Assembly: GCF_029945925.1 (NCBI RefSeq)
Contig: NZ_JAQSDN010000036.1
Coordinates: 62,001 to 126,000 of the forward strand
Direction: 5' to 3'
Length of the DNA: 64,000 bases
Source: Polaromonas sp.
GTDB lineage: Bacteria; Pseudomonadota; Gammaproteobacteria; Burkholderiales; Burkholderiaceae_C
Shown here: piece after piece, positions 1-7,852 of the stretch
How positions within the stretch are numbered: the first letter of the stretch is position 1
Layout: every line of letters begins with the position of its first letter
Notes under the pieces: generated by a model
Database searches by the model: none
The model's input: only the letters and a program-made list of their open reading frames with translations
What the model was told of the DNA's origin: nothing
Position numbers and translations under genes: made by a program

Positions 1-323
1 TGCTGTCCAACGCGGTGAAGTTTTCGGACGAAGGCGGCCAGGTGGACATCCACGTGCGCCGCCTAGAACCGTACCGGCTCGAAGTGCAAGTTCGCGACAC
101 CGGCATCGGCATCAAGGCGGAGGACATCAACCGGCTCTTCGCCGAGTTCGAGCAACTGGATTCCGGCATCGCGCGGCGCTTTGAGGGCACGGGACTTGGC
201 CTGGCGCTGACCAAGAAGATCGTCGAGTTTCAGGGCGGGCACATCGGCGTAGAGAGCGAGCAGGGCAAGGGCAGTGTGTTCACCGTCGTCCTGCCGGTGA
301 TGATGGGACAGGAGACGGCATGA
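1..323 (+). CDS. Histidine kinase, C-terminal ATPase part (5' end outside window)
   Basis: Only the last ~107 residues are present; the frame is open from base 3. The visible part is a complete HATPase core: an N box (LLSNAVKFSD), a G1 box (DTGIGI), an F box (FAEFEQLD) and a G2 box (GTGLGLAL), ending in the usual FTVVLPV strand. It would bind ATP and phosphorylate a conserved His located upstream of the window. The stop codon overlaps the ATG of the next gene (a double-receiver regulator) by 4 bases, so the two are co-transcribed and probably partners. The sensor domain and signal cannot be seen. Confidence 0.9.
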   Translation, partial: LSNAVKFSDEGGQVDIHVRRLEPYRLEVQVRDTGIGIKAEDINRLFAEFEQLDSGIARRFEGTGLGLALTKKIVEFQGGHIGVESEQGKGSVFTVVLPVMMGQETA

Positions 324-1021
324 GCGCAAAAATCCTCGTCGTGGACGACAACCCCACCAATCTCAAGCTCGTCTCCGATGTGCTCGAGTTCGAGGGCTAC
401 GATATCCTCAAGGCGGTGGATGCCGAGGAGGCGCAGGTCGTCCTCGCCGCCACCCTGCCCGACCTCATCCTTATGGACATCGCGCTGCCTGGCATGGACG
501 GACTCACGCTCACGCGAAAACTCAAGGCCGAGGAGCGCACCCGCGGCATCCGCATCGTCGCGCTCACGGCCTTCGCCATGAAAGGCGACGACCAGAAGGC
601 GTTCGACGCCGGTTGCGACGGCTACATCACCAAGCCCATTGAAACGCGCAAGCTGCCCGACCAGGTGGCCGGATTTCTGGCTCGCGAATGTCGTTCTGTT
701 CTGAGCACCGCAGGGCATGATGTCAGTGCGGTCGAGGCTGCCGAGCAGGCCCTCAGCGCAATCAAACAAGACCGTCCGCAGCCCATCCTCCTCGACCTCG
801 ATCTACCGGGCATGGACGGTCTTGCGCTGGTCGGCAAGCTCGAGGCCGACCCTGACACTCGCGACATCTCCGTCGTCGCTGTCACCTGCTATCCCGAACA
901 ATATCCGAAGGCCGCCGCCCTGGCTGCCGGGTGCGATGCCTACCTTCTGAAGCCGCTCGACACACGTGAATTGTCCGGCCAACTCACAGCCGTCGCCGAG
1001 GGAGGCGACCCGGTCAGCTAG
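320..1021 (+). CDS. Response regulator with two receiver domains, second one incomplete
   Basis: The protein has 233 residues and no DNA-binding or enzymatic output domain. Residues 1–122 are a full receiver: acidic pair in ILVVDD, phospho-acceptor D53 in LMDIALPG, K105 in YITKPIE. Residues 125–225 are a second receiver with D159 (LLDLDLPG) and K211 (YLLKPLD), but it begins at the second helix: the first strand and its acidic Mg2+-binding pair are missing. Receiver 1 looks functional; receiver 2 probably cannot be phosphorylated normally, which is inference from the missing metal ligands. It overlaps the upstream kinase gene by 4 bases and is followed after 19 bases by a second kinase gene, so it likely relays phosphate between them. 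Confidence 0.85.
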   Translation: MSAKILVVDDNPTNLKLVSDVLEFEGYDILKAVDAEEAQVVLAATLPDLILMDIALPGMDGLTLTRKLKAEERTRGIRIVALTAFAMKGDDQKAFDAGCDGYITKPIETRKLPDQVAGFLARECRSVLSTAGHDVSAVEAAEQALSAIKQDRPQPILLDLDLPGMDGLALVGKLEADPDTRDISVVAVTCYPEQYPKAAALAAGCDAYLLKPLDTRELSGQLTAVAEGGDPVS

Positions 1022-1040
1022 CAGGCGAGAGAGACGCACC

Positions 1041-3026
1041 ATGAACATCCTCATCGTTGACGACAACCCCATAAACCTGAAGCTGCTCCGTGCGCAGCTC
1101 GAAGCCGAAGGCTACGCGGTCTTCGAGGCCCCCAACGGCGTGGACGCGCTCGCTCTGCTGGAGCGTCAGCGCGTGGACGTGCTCATCTCCGACATCTTCA
1201 TGCCGGAAATGGACGGCTACCGCCTCTGCTACGAAATCCGCAAGCACGCGCGCCTGCACGACCTGCCAATCATCCTCTGCACGTCCACCTACACCTCTGT
1301 TGAAGACGAGAAACTGGTGCGCGACGTGCGCGCGGACAAATACCTTAGGAGGCCCGTCTCCCTTGAAACCATCGTCGCCGCAGTGCACGAGGTCAAAGCC
1401 ATGGGTCATGCCGCGCCGCAACCCAAGGCGATGAAGGAAGCCGAGGTGCTCATGGAGTACAGCGAGCGGCTGGTGTCCAAGCTGGAGGAGAAGAACACGG
1501 AACTCCAGACGCAAACTGAAGCGCTGCGCGCGAGCGAGGAGCGTTACCGCCTGCTATTCGAGCGCGCACCCGACGTCATTTTTTCGCTCGCGCCGATGGG
1601 CGCCATCGTGACGCTCAACCGCGGGTTCGAAACGATCACCGGCTGGCCGCGGGCCCAGTGGCTCGGGCGGCCGTTTAAAGATCTCCTCCATCCGGACGAC
1701 CAGACCCTCGCCGGCGAGCTATTCCGACTGGTGCTGGGCGGGGAGCCCGCGCCGACCTTCGTGCTGCGCGTGCGGACGGTCGCGGGAGGATTCCGAGATG
1801 TCGAGTTCACGGGCTTCTCCAGCGAGCTCAGCGGCGGCCGCATCGAAGTGCAGGGCATCGGCCGCGACATCACCGAGCGCCTGCAGTCCGAGGCCGCCTT
1901 GCGCGAGCGCGAGGCCCGGCTGCGCGCCATTATCGACAATGAGCCGGAATGCGTGAAGGTGGTCGACAAGGACGGCCTGATCCTGGAAATGAACCCCGCC
2001 GGCCTGCGGATGATCGAGGCAGACTCGTTCCTGCAGGTGCAAAACGAGGGAATCAACAGCGTCATCGTTGAGGAGCACCGGGCTGCGTTCAGCGCCTTGT
2101 TGCGAAAAACCTTTCAAGGCGAATCCGGCATGCTGGAGTTTGACATCATCGGATTAAAGGGCACCCGGCACACACTTGACACACATGCCGTGCCGCTGCG
2201 CGACGAGCGCGGCGAAGTCGCCGCCCTATTGGGTATCACGCGCGACATCACCGAACGCAAGCAGGCCCAGGAAGAAATTGTGCGCCTTAATACTGAACTT
2301 GAAGATCGTGTACGTCGCCGTACGGCGCAGCTGCAAATGGCCAACCAGGAACTGGAGGCTTTTTCCTACTCCGTGTCACACGACCTGCGCTCGCCCCTCA
2401 GCACCATCAACGGATTTGGCGACCTGCTAAGCAAAGAAATCGATGCTTGTGCGGTGAGTGACCGCGGCAAACACTACCTCGCCCGTATCCGCGCCGGGGT
2501 CGTGCAGATGGGCGAGTTGATTGACGCCTTGTTGTCGCTGGCCCAGGTTTCGCGGACCAGCTTGGGCTGGGAAAGCGTTGATCTCAGCGCGATGGCCGAA
2601 ACGGTACTCAACGCTTACCGGGAGCGCGATCCCGACCGGGTGGCGCAACTGGCTATTCAGCCGGGACTGGTGGTCCAGGGTGACCCGCGCCTGCTGCGGC
2701 AGGTTCTTGACAATCTGCTGGGCAATGCCTGGAAGTTCAGTGGCAAACAGAAGCAACCCCTGGTCTCGTTCAAGCGGGAAATGGGTACCGATGGTGCGTG
2801 GGTTTATGCCGTGCGGGACAACGGCGCCGGCTTTGACATGGCCTATTCAGAGAAGCTTTTTAGCGCTTTCCAGCGCTTTCACACCGCCTCGGAGTTTGAA
2901 GGAACAGGCATTGGCCTGGCCACCGTGTACAGAATCATAACGCGCCACGGCGGCAAGGTCTGGGCCGAGTCCGCCCCGCACCAGGGCGCCACGTTTTATT
3001 TCACGCTGGGCGGCGCGCCCGCCTAG
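1041..3026 (+). CDS. REC-PAS-PAS histidine kinase
   Basis: I place the start at ATG 1041, after a GGCGAGAGAG ribosome site; the frame is open further upstream but the receiver begins exactly here. Of 661 residues, ~1–120 form a receiver (phospho-site D51 in ISDIFMPEMDG), ~140–175 a coiled coil, ~180–295 and ~305–420 two PAS domains each followed by a DITER(L/K)Q linker, ~440–510 a HisKA domain with the phospho-His in SHDLRSPL, and ~545–658 a HATPase (NLLGNAWKFSG, DNGAGFD, GTGIGLA). The kinase part resembles bacteriophytochrome-type kinases. The receiver has RRP where nearly all receivers have an invariant Lys before Pro, so its activation may differ. It has no transmembrane segments, so it is a soluble sensor acting with the two preceding genes. 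Confidence 0.88.
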   Translation: MNILIVDDNPINLKLLRAQLEAEGYAVFEAPNGVDALALLERQRVDVLISDIFMPEMDGYRLCYEIRKHARLHDLPIILCTSTYTSVEDEKLVRDVRADKYLRRPVSLETIVAAVHEVKAMGHAAPQPKAMKEAEVLMEYSERLVSKLEEKNTELQTQTEALRASEERYRLLFERAPDVIFSLAPMGAIVTLNRGFETITGWPRAQWLGRPFKDLLHPDDQTLAGELFRLVLGGEPAPTFVLRVRTVAGGFRDVEFTGFSSELSGGRIEVQGIGRDITERLQSEAALREREARLRAIIDNEPECVKVVDKDGLILEMNPAGLRMIEADSFLQVQNEGINSVIVEEHRAAFSALLRKTFQGESGMLEFDIIGLKGTRHTLDTHAVPLRDERGEVAALLGITRDITERKQAQEEIVRLNTELEDRVRRRTAQLQMANQELEAFSYSVSHDLRSPLSTINGFGDLLSKEIDACAVSDRGKHYLARIRAGVVQMGELIDALLSLAQVSRTSLGWESVDLSAMAETVLNAYRERDPDRVAQLAIQPGLVVQGDPRLLRQVLDNLLGNAWKFSGKQKQPLVSFKREMGTDGAWVYAVRDNGAGFDMAYSEKLFSAFQRFHTASEFEGTGIGLATVYRIITRHGGKVWAESAPHQGATFYFTLGGAPA

Positions 3027-3069
3027 AACTGCGCCTCGACAACATCAACTGTCCCACACGGGTTCGGCG

Positions 3070-3138
3070 GTTCCTTCTGTACTGACCAAAGACGAAGTGG
3101 CCGGGCGGTTGGCCGTTCCGGAGGGCGAGGCCGCCTAG
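3070..3138 (+). pseudogene. Possible remnant of an excisionase-like helix-turn-helix
   Basis: This short open stretch without a start reads SVLTKDEVAGRLAVP and then stops. LTKDEVAxRL is typical of the first helices of excisionase/MerR-like DNA-binding domains found next to integrases. It lies in a zone with two further gene fragments, so a decayed mobile-element gene is plausible, but 22 residues is too little to be sure. Confidence 0.25.
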
Positions 3139-3226
3139 CTTTTGAATAGCTCCTTTTTTGATAGCCGACTATTCCCGTCCAGCAGCGGTGATGGTTCAGT
3201 TTGAACTTTGGCCGGACTATCTGCAC

Positions 3227-3358
3227 GCCGTCAACCTGCGTGAACATCTCAAAGACATGTGAGAGCATATGCGTCGGGATGCCGATTCCGTTGTCCGTGA
3301 CCGACACGACGGCTTCTGCTCCCACAAGTTGCACAGTCGGGGATTCAGGCGGATCCAT
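3227..3358 (-). pseudogene. Fragment of a histidine kinase ATPase domain
   Basis: About 44 residues in one frame match the G1/F-box segment of hybrid histidine kinases (VVSVTDNGIGIP followed by HVFEMFTQVDG). The homology begins and ends abruptly: the N box and G2 box are absent, and the frame then runs into unrelated sequence. This is a broken gene remnant. It abuts a nuclease fragment on the same strand, which suggests several deletions at this edge of the island. Confidence 0.7.
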
Positions 3359-3390
3359 CTGGTTTGCCCAGGCTTACTTTTATCGCTGCG

Positions 3391-3645
3391 ATCTTTGCGC
3401 CAGTCCCAAGGAGCGACAGGGTTATTTTCTATCCAAAGACCTTGCTTGCTGCTTGCAGCTTTCGTTTCAGCCTCGGAATATATTACTCGGTCTGCCACAG
3501 ACTGTTCGCGTTGGTATTGCTTGTAATGCCAAGCCATTCCTGCTTCTATTTGACTTAGATTGGCATCACGCCCACCTACCAAAACTTTTCCCACCAGACG
3601 ACCGTAGCGGTCGATCTTTTTCCCGTCGATCTCTACCGTAAGATG
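3391..3645 (-). pseudogene. Truncated staphylococcal-nuclease-like (SNase) gene
   Basis: The C-terminal half of a thermonuclease-fold protein is readable: TVEIDGKKIDRYGRLVGKV, then GRDANLSQIEAGMAWHYKQY and ending at NPVAPWDWRKD. DRYGR carries the arginine equivalent to Arg87 of the staphylococcal enzyme. The N-terminal half with the calcium-binding aspartates, Arg35 and Glu43 equivalents is missing, and no proper start exists. Immediately upstream on the same strand is the end of the metal-binding protein gene at 3681. Such nucleases are common on plasmids and ICEs, so this is probably cargo cut by the deletion that produced the scar. Confidence 0.75.
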
Positions 3646-3680
3646 CCAGCAGATAGATGCAAAGATCTGCTTGGGTTCGA

Positions 3681-4601
3681 TCAGAACGCAGTGGCTGTTC
3701 CTTCAGCCCCGTTGAGGTTTGCCACCTTGTTATGCAACTTTTCCACCAAGTCGGGCTTTTTCCTTCGCTCCATCGAATTACCTTGTTGGCTATTACCCCA
3801 TTCATCTGGATAGAACTCCTCCATCAGATCCACACCCTCCTCCTCCGATTCCTCGAAGGCACCATTGGCAAACCCCTGCCGGGCAGCGTCTTCTAACGCC
3901 GCCTGATCAAAACCAGCACCCTTGCGGTGTCCGTCTTCAGCCCTGGCACCGGCAATCGCCTCCGCTAGCGTCATGCCGGTTCGCACCGTCAAATCGACGT
4001 AGTAGATGGGTGCCCTATGCGATTGAGTCGTGGACTTACCCCGCAGGCGCAGTTCCAGCGGCAGTGTGGACAGCAAGCCGCCCGATACTGCGTGGAAATA
4101 CTTGAGCCTGGTCGAGAGCGTGCGAATGCTGTTGTAGCCCGTGGTGCGGAAGATGAAGCTTCCCAGTTCGTCCTCATCACCGATACGCACATTCAGCCGT
4201 CCGCAGGGCTTGCAATTTCCCCCTACGGCCAGCTCGCAGCCGTCCGGTGAAAAGCAAGGCAGTGTTTCCATGCCTTTTGAAGTTACCCGACGACAAGTCT
4301 CTCCGTTACCGACACACAGCGGCCGACCAGTCTTACGGTCGAACATGCTGTAGTTGGCACGCAGATTGAGGTCCGGGTCGTTGAACAACAACCTGACCGG
4401 TATGCAGCGAAGCTTTGCGTCGGGTGCTTTTCGCAAGGTTTGATCTACTGGATGGTTCACCCATCCATCCGGGTTTTGCACCTGGCTGGTGACGGTGAAT
4501 TCATCGTCCTTTTCTGGAAGACGGCGGCCGTCCCTTTCTACGACCTTGCCGATTGATATCCGGCCGACGACCGGTGGCGTGAGAGCCAATCCTTTAAGCA
4601 T
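3681..4601 (-). CDS. Plasmid/ICE-type 'hydrolase or metal-binding' protein
   Basis: The 306-residue protein starts at 4601 behind AGAAGGAAACAAT; a longer open frame to 4670 is less likely. It matches in layout the proteins usually annotated 'hydrolase or metal-binding protein' that accompany YqaJ exonuclease and DUF932 genes on conjugative elements. A Cys set near the middle (PCFSPDGC, then NCKPCGR) is a likely zinc site. The C-terminal third is acidic and helical (ESEEEGVDLMEEF). It is the last gene of a minus-strand block with yqaJ and the DUF932 gene. Its function is unknown; association with a recombinase suggests a role in DNA recombination or element maintenance, which is inference. Confidence 0.7.
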   Translation of the reverse strand: MLKGLALTPPVVGRISIGKVVERDGRRLPEKDDEFTVTSQVQNPDGWVNHPVDQTLRKAPDAKLRCIPVRLLFNDPDLNLRANYSMFDRKTGRPLCVGNGETCRRVTSKGMETLPCFSPDGCELAVGGNCKPCGRLNVRIGDEDELGSFIFRTTGYNSIRTLSTRLKYFHAVSGGLLSTLPLELRLRGKSTTQSHRAPIYYVDLTVRTGMTLAEAIAGARAEDGHRKGAGFDQAALEDAARQGFANGAFEESEEEGVDLMEEFYPDEWGNSQQGNSMERRKKPDLVEKLHNKVANLNGAEGTATAF

Positions 4602-4647
4602 ATTGTTTCCTTCTGGTGGGTTGATTTGGTTGGTTTGATTTGTCCAA

Positions 4648-4681
4648 GGCCTGCCCCCTTCCCTCCGCATAGGGGCAGGCC
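4648..4681. repeat. Perfect 10-bp stem hairpin between island genes
   Basis: GGCCTGCCCC and GGGGCAGGCC form a perfect stem around a 14-base loop, between the YqaJ gene and the metal-binding protein gene. No T-run follows on the minus strand, so it is a weak candidate terminator; mRNA processing or stabilisation between the two genes is an alternative. Confidence 0.5.
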
Positions 4682-4711
4682 ATAAAAGCCCCAGCGGAAT
4701 GGGGCGCGGGT

Positions 4712-5713
4712 TTACACGTTCACAAGAAATCGCCGTGAACCCGGCTTGGATTGGGGATAGCGCTGCGGCAAGTCAGGCTGGTCTTTCAACAGCGTTTCAA
4801 GGTCCAGCACGACGCTGTCCTTGCTGCGTTTCCAACTCACCTCCCCGCCGTCGAACGCAGCCTTGGTGGCCTCCCCCATGCGTTGCTGGATGCGCTGCTT
4901 GAGTTGGGCTTCCAGCCGGGTTTGGGTCGTCAGCGATTGCCTGACAGCCAGCAGGTCCGAGAACACTGCCGACAGCTCCAGGTCATCGGTCAGATCCAGG
5001 CTCTGCCCGGTGTCGTTCGGATACAGCGTCCGTAGGGCCACATCTGCAGAATCCGAGCCGTCAGCGGGAGGTGCGATATCCAGTTCGACGAAGCGCCAGA
5101 AATGACGCTCCAGATCGATCAGCTGGGCGATCATGGTGTCGTCCCGCTCAATCCGGTGCACCTGCAGCTCCTGGCCACAGATGAGGACCGCCACGTCAGC
5201 CGCCTGCTTGCCCGTCACGGCGAGCTGGTGCATGACCTGGAGCTGGACGTACTCAGGGACGCCCTCTTTCCAGAGCCGGGCGCCATTCATCCCTGCCGTC
5301 TTGCACTCCAGGATCTGAACGTCAGAAGCCCCCACGATCTCCCGATCCAGGTTGGCACGCATCCAGGGCTCACTGGGGTGCTGCAGGACCGCGTTGACCC
5401 GCCTGACCCTGTTCCCGGTGCGCTTGGTGTAATGCGCCGCCACGATGGGCTCCAGCAAGGTGCCCCAGTACATCGGGCTGGTTTCGTCGTTGGGGTCTGT
5501 CTTGGGTAAACCGGCATCTCTACCGGTTTTTTCCATCCACAGCTCAAGCGGGGATTTGTAGGGGTTCAGGCCCACCGCTGCACCAGCATCAGAGCTGCCG
5601 ATACCGCCCTTGCGAACCGTCAGCCAGTCATCCCGGCTGAGTTCGTTGGTCTTGACCAGCTTCAAAGCTGGCCGCGACTTGATAGGCTTGTCAGCCGTCG
5701 CTACGTTGCTCAT
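4712..5713 (-). CDS. YqaJ-family viral recombinase / exonuclease
   Basis: The 333-residue protein starts at ATG 5713 after GGAG. The YqaJ nuclease fold (lambda-exonuclease superfamily) is recognisable: GGIGSSDAGAAVGLNPYKSP near residue 36, WGTLLEPIVAAHY near residue 85, then the acidic NLDREIVG and the catalytic ExK in ILECKTAG. It would resect double-stranded DNA ends for single-strand annealing or recombination. The C-terminal ~100 residues are helical. No Beta/RecT annealing protein is visible beside it, which is unusual for a complete module; the neighbours are the DUF932 gene (upstream) and the metal-binding protein gene (downstream), the same trio seen on many plasmids and ICEs. Confidence 0.85.
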   Translation of the reverse strand: MSNVATADKPIKSRPALKLVKTNELSRDDWLTVRKGGIGSSDAGAAVGLNPYKSPLELWMEKTGRDAGLPKTDPNDETSPMYWGTLLEPIVAAHYTKRTGNRVRRVNAVLQHPSEPWMRANLDREIVGASDVQILECKTAGMNGARLWKEGVPEYVQLQVMHQLAVTGKQAADVAVLICGQELQVHRIERDDTMIAQLIDLERHFWRFVELDIAPPADGSDSADVALRTLYPNDTGQSLDLTDDLELSAVFSDLLAVRQSLTTQTRLEAQLKQRIQQRMGEATKAAFDGGEVSWKRSKDSVVLDLETLLKDQPDLPQRYPQSKPGSRRFLVNV

Positions 5714-5752
5714 GGCAACTCCTTTCGTTTGGTTGATGGCTCGCCCAAAACA

Positions 5753-5784
5753 AAACCCCGGTCCTCCGAAGAGGAACCGGGGTT
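5753..5784 (-). terminator. Hairpin terminator after the DUF932 gene
   Basis: AAACCCCGGT and ACCGGGGTTT pair, extended by CCTC/GAGG around a CGAA loop. Read on the minus strand the stem is followed by a T-rich tail (TTTTGTTTTG). It would end or attenuate transcription from the DUF932 gene before the YqaJ gene. Confidence 0.7.
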
Positions 5785-5828
5785 TATGCTGGCGTTCGCC
5801 GATGGACAGAGGTCAGCAAATTGCCTGT

Positions 5829-6797
5829 TCAGGCTGCCAGTTGCAGCGCGTAGTCAAGTGCGCGTTGCTTGAGGTTGGCCCCTTGACCGAACCAGGCGCT
5901 GTCGAGTCGGTACTCCTGGCTCCGGGCTCGTTTCTCGTGGTCCACAAACTCAGTAACCGCGCTGAGCAATCCCCAGGCCGTGCCGCTGGCGGCAGACAGT
6001 TCTGCGCCCCGCCCATGGCCGTCGTAGAGCGCCTGCACCTTTTTCAAGGCCCGCTCATTCGTCAGGCCCAGTGCCGGATCGACGTGGCCGTCGGTCTGGC
6101 ACAGGACCTTGAGGAAGTAGTTCATGGACTCATGGGTTTTGACTTTGCGCTCCGACAGGGTTTTCATGCTGTACATGAAGCTGTCCCACTGGCTCACGGC
6201 AATGCCCAGTTGCTTTTTGACCGCTTGGGCATCAAAGCTGGTGCTGTGCGGCACCTTGATGGCGCTGCTGGCGCCGTTCAGGGCAATGGCCAGGGTGTTG
6301 TTGCAGACCACCCGAACGGTTGTCGGGGTTGCCGTCGTGGCGAGCGTGCCGTCGCAGGACGTAGCCAGCAGGATGTACCCCTTCACAACGTCGTTGCCTT
6401 TCAGCACCGCCTGTTTACCGGTACGGGCCAGGGCCCAGAACTTCTTGCCTTCTTTGAGAACGCCAGCGGTTTCGAGCTCGAAGCCTGAAACTTCGGTCAG
6501 ATCGCGGTAGAACTCCAGAACTGCTTTGGGTTGGACCACCTGGTAGCGCCCGCCGACCACGGAAAGTGGCGCCCTGGTATCGCTGCGGTACAGCACCTTT
6601 TGGTCGTCGAACGACATGATGGAGCCGAGTGAGCCGGCCTGCTCGGTCATGTAGCGGACCGGTGTTTCGCAGATGGTCCAGTCCATGCCGGCTTTTTCTG
6701 CCCAGATCTCAATGGGCTGTTTGGCTGGGAGTTTGTTGCCGAGCTGGTGCCAGGGGGTTTCGCCGGTGTAGGCTATTTTTTCAAGTTGGTGTGCCAT
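5829..6797 (-). CDS. DUF932 protein of plasmid/phage type
   Basis: The 322 residues match the DUF932 family (phage/plasmid-like protein): N-terminal TPWHQLGNKL, central SVVGGRYQVVQP and GYILLATSCDGT, then VRVVCNNTLAIAL. Length and order are normal. The family is widespread on conjugative plasmids and phages, and its biochemical role is not established. Here it is the first gene of a block with yqaJ and the metal-binding protein gene, separated from yqaJ by a hairpin terminator, so partial read-through is likely. The ATG at 6797 follows a modest ribosome site (CTGAAAG). Confidence 0.8.
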   Translation of the reverse strand: MAHQLEKIAYTGETPWHQLGNKLPAKQPIEIWAEKAGMDWTICETPVRYMTEQAGSLGSIMSFDDQKVLYRSDTRAPLSVVGGRYQVVQPKAVLEFYRDLTEVSGFELETAGVLKEGKKFWALARTGKQAVLKGNDVVKGYILLATSCDGTLATTATPTTVRVVCNNTLAIALNGASSAIKVPHSTSFDAQAVKKQLGIAVSQWDSFMYSMKTLSERKVKTHESMNYFLKVLCQTDGHVDPALGLTNERALKKVQALYDGHGRGAELSAASGTAWGLLSAVTEFVDHEKRARSQEYRLDSAWFGQGANLKQRALDYALQLAA

Positions 6798-6969
6798 GTG
6801 ATGATTTCTTTCAGTTGGTTTGGGCGTGACAGCGCCTCTGCGTCGAAAAGCAGAAAGCGGGCTGGCCCGAGTTGATGGATAAAACTAAAGGGGAATGGGA
6901 TGCCGGTGATGGATCAGCGGCTTGATCTGCTGGGGGCAGACCGGATGAAGGAAGCGAAAGGTTCAGCCC

Positions 6970-7305
6970 CTAAGGGCGTTTCTCGCTGAAGGTGTGTCCG
7001 CAATCGCTGCAGCAGCAGTTGTCCAAGATATTGCGGTCCACCACCTCGCCAACGGCGGCGCCAATTTCACAGCCGAAGGCCGCTCCAAAGAGAGCGCCTA
7101 AAGTAGCGCCAGCAATCGTTCCGAACAGGGAGCCCGCTGGACCGGCCAGAGTACCGACCGCCAATCCCAGGCTGGCGCCTCTGAGTGCTCCAGCGGCTCC
7201 ACTGGCTGCGCCGGCAAGCGCGCCAAGGGTGCCGCCGGCTTTTTTTGCAGTGTTTTTGGTCTTGATGCGTGTCGATTGACATTGTGGACATTGAAGAAAT
7301 GTCAC
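6970..7305 (-). CDS. Small protein with Zn-ribbon ends and a glycine-zipper core
   Basis: The 111-residue protein starts with GTG 7305 after AAAGGAAATCAAA. Cys pairs at both ends (QCPQCQS near residue 6 and CCCSDCGHTF near the C terminus) could form one split zinc ribbon. Between them, residues ~25–85 are a glycine/alanine zipper of repeated GALAG, GAAGA, GATLG type that can insert in membranes. The gene sits with the plasmid-type block. Similar small glycine-zipper zinc proteins occur on ICEs, with no known function. The predicted combination of membrane insertion and metal binding is inference from sequence. Confidence 0.65.
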   Translation of the reverse strand: MTFLQCPQCQSTRIKTKNTAKKAGGTLGALAGAASGAAGALRGASLGLAVGTLAGPAGSLFGTIAGATLGALFGAAFGCEIGAAVGEVVDRNILDNCCCSDCGHTFSEKRP

Positions 7306-7368
7306 TTTGATTTCCTTTATGAAGGTTAAAGAAAGCGGATTGAAAGAGTGGAATTTCGGTGCTGGAGG

Positions 7369-7494
7369 TCAGCGTTGGGCCTCCCTTCTGACTTTGTCGA
7401 TGTAACGGGCCATCCCCAGAACGGACACAACACCGGCTGCAAAGACGATGGCAAAAGCGCAGAGGAACTCAAGGGGAGAGTTGTTAGGGGTCAT
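7369..7494 (-). CDS. 41-residue single-span membrane protein
   Basis: ATG 7494 follows an AAGGAGC ribosome site at good spacing. The product is 41 residues: a short polar head (MTPNNSPLEF), one hydrophobic helix (LCAFAIVFAAGVVSVLGMA) and a basic tail (RYIDKVRREAQR). This is the layout of a small N-out/C-in inner membrane protein. It lies 63 bases upstream of the glycine-zipper gene on the same strand and is probably co-transcribed with it. No family is recognised; the call rests on ribosome site, start and topology. Confidence 0.6.
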   Translation of the reverse strand: MTPNNSPLEFLCAFAIVFAAGVVSVLGMARYIDKVRREAQR

Positions 7495-7812
7495 GATTGC
7501 TCCTTGTTTAATAGTTAAGGAAAGGCCCTTTTGGATGGAAAGTTACTACTGGTGAGCAGGCGTCTACGGCATAAAGCCCGACTCGGCTATGAGCCAAGCC
7601 GGACATCATTCATGCGCTCAGGCGTTGCGGTCACCAACCATTGCAATGGTGCGACGCGCCAAAGAGCCGGCTACGGACAGTTGCTCCGGCCAACACAGGG
7701 GAATAGCCGAGATGTGAGGCACTGACACATCTACGTCATATGTGGTTGAAAAAAAATGGATTACCACTTGCCAGCCACTGCATGCCTTTTTTGTGTCTGA
7801 CCAGGCCGGGTG
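7495..7812. other. Gene-free spacer upstream of the STAS cassette
   Basis: About 320 bases separate the divergent small membrane protein gene and the STAS cassette. Open frames here lack ribosome sites and protein-like composition. The only clear structure is a 14-base perfect palindrome, ACCATTGCAATGGT, at 7637–7650, a possible regulator-binding site. Confidence 0.4.
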
Positions 7813-7841
7813 TTGACAGCCCCGCGCCCATGCCTTATATT
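7813..7841 (+). promoter_or_regulatory. Strong sigma-70 promoter of the STAS cassette
   Basis: TTGACA (7813–7818) is followed after exactly 17 bases by TATATT (7836–7841). Transcription would begin near 7848, only ~5 bases before the ATG at 7853, so the mRNA would be nearly leaderless. ATTCA at 7840–7844 and TGAAT at 7854–7858 form a short inverted repeat over the predicted start, a possible operator for autorepression. Confidence 0.75.
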
Positions 7842-7852
7842 CACTCACAAAT

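Noticed and set aside
1-3026. Duplicate of the ssrA 3' end marking the far att site
   Set aside because: No match to the tmRNA 3' end sequence was found on either strand in this region.
7531-7848. Short open frames on both strands upstream of the STAS gene
   Set aside because: They lack ribosome sites, and one runs through the sigma-70 promoter; treated as non-coding.
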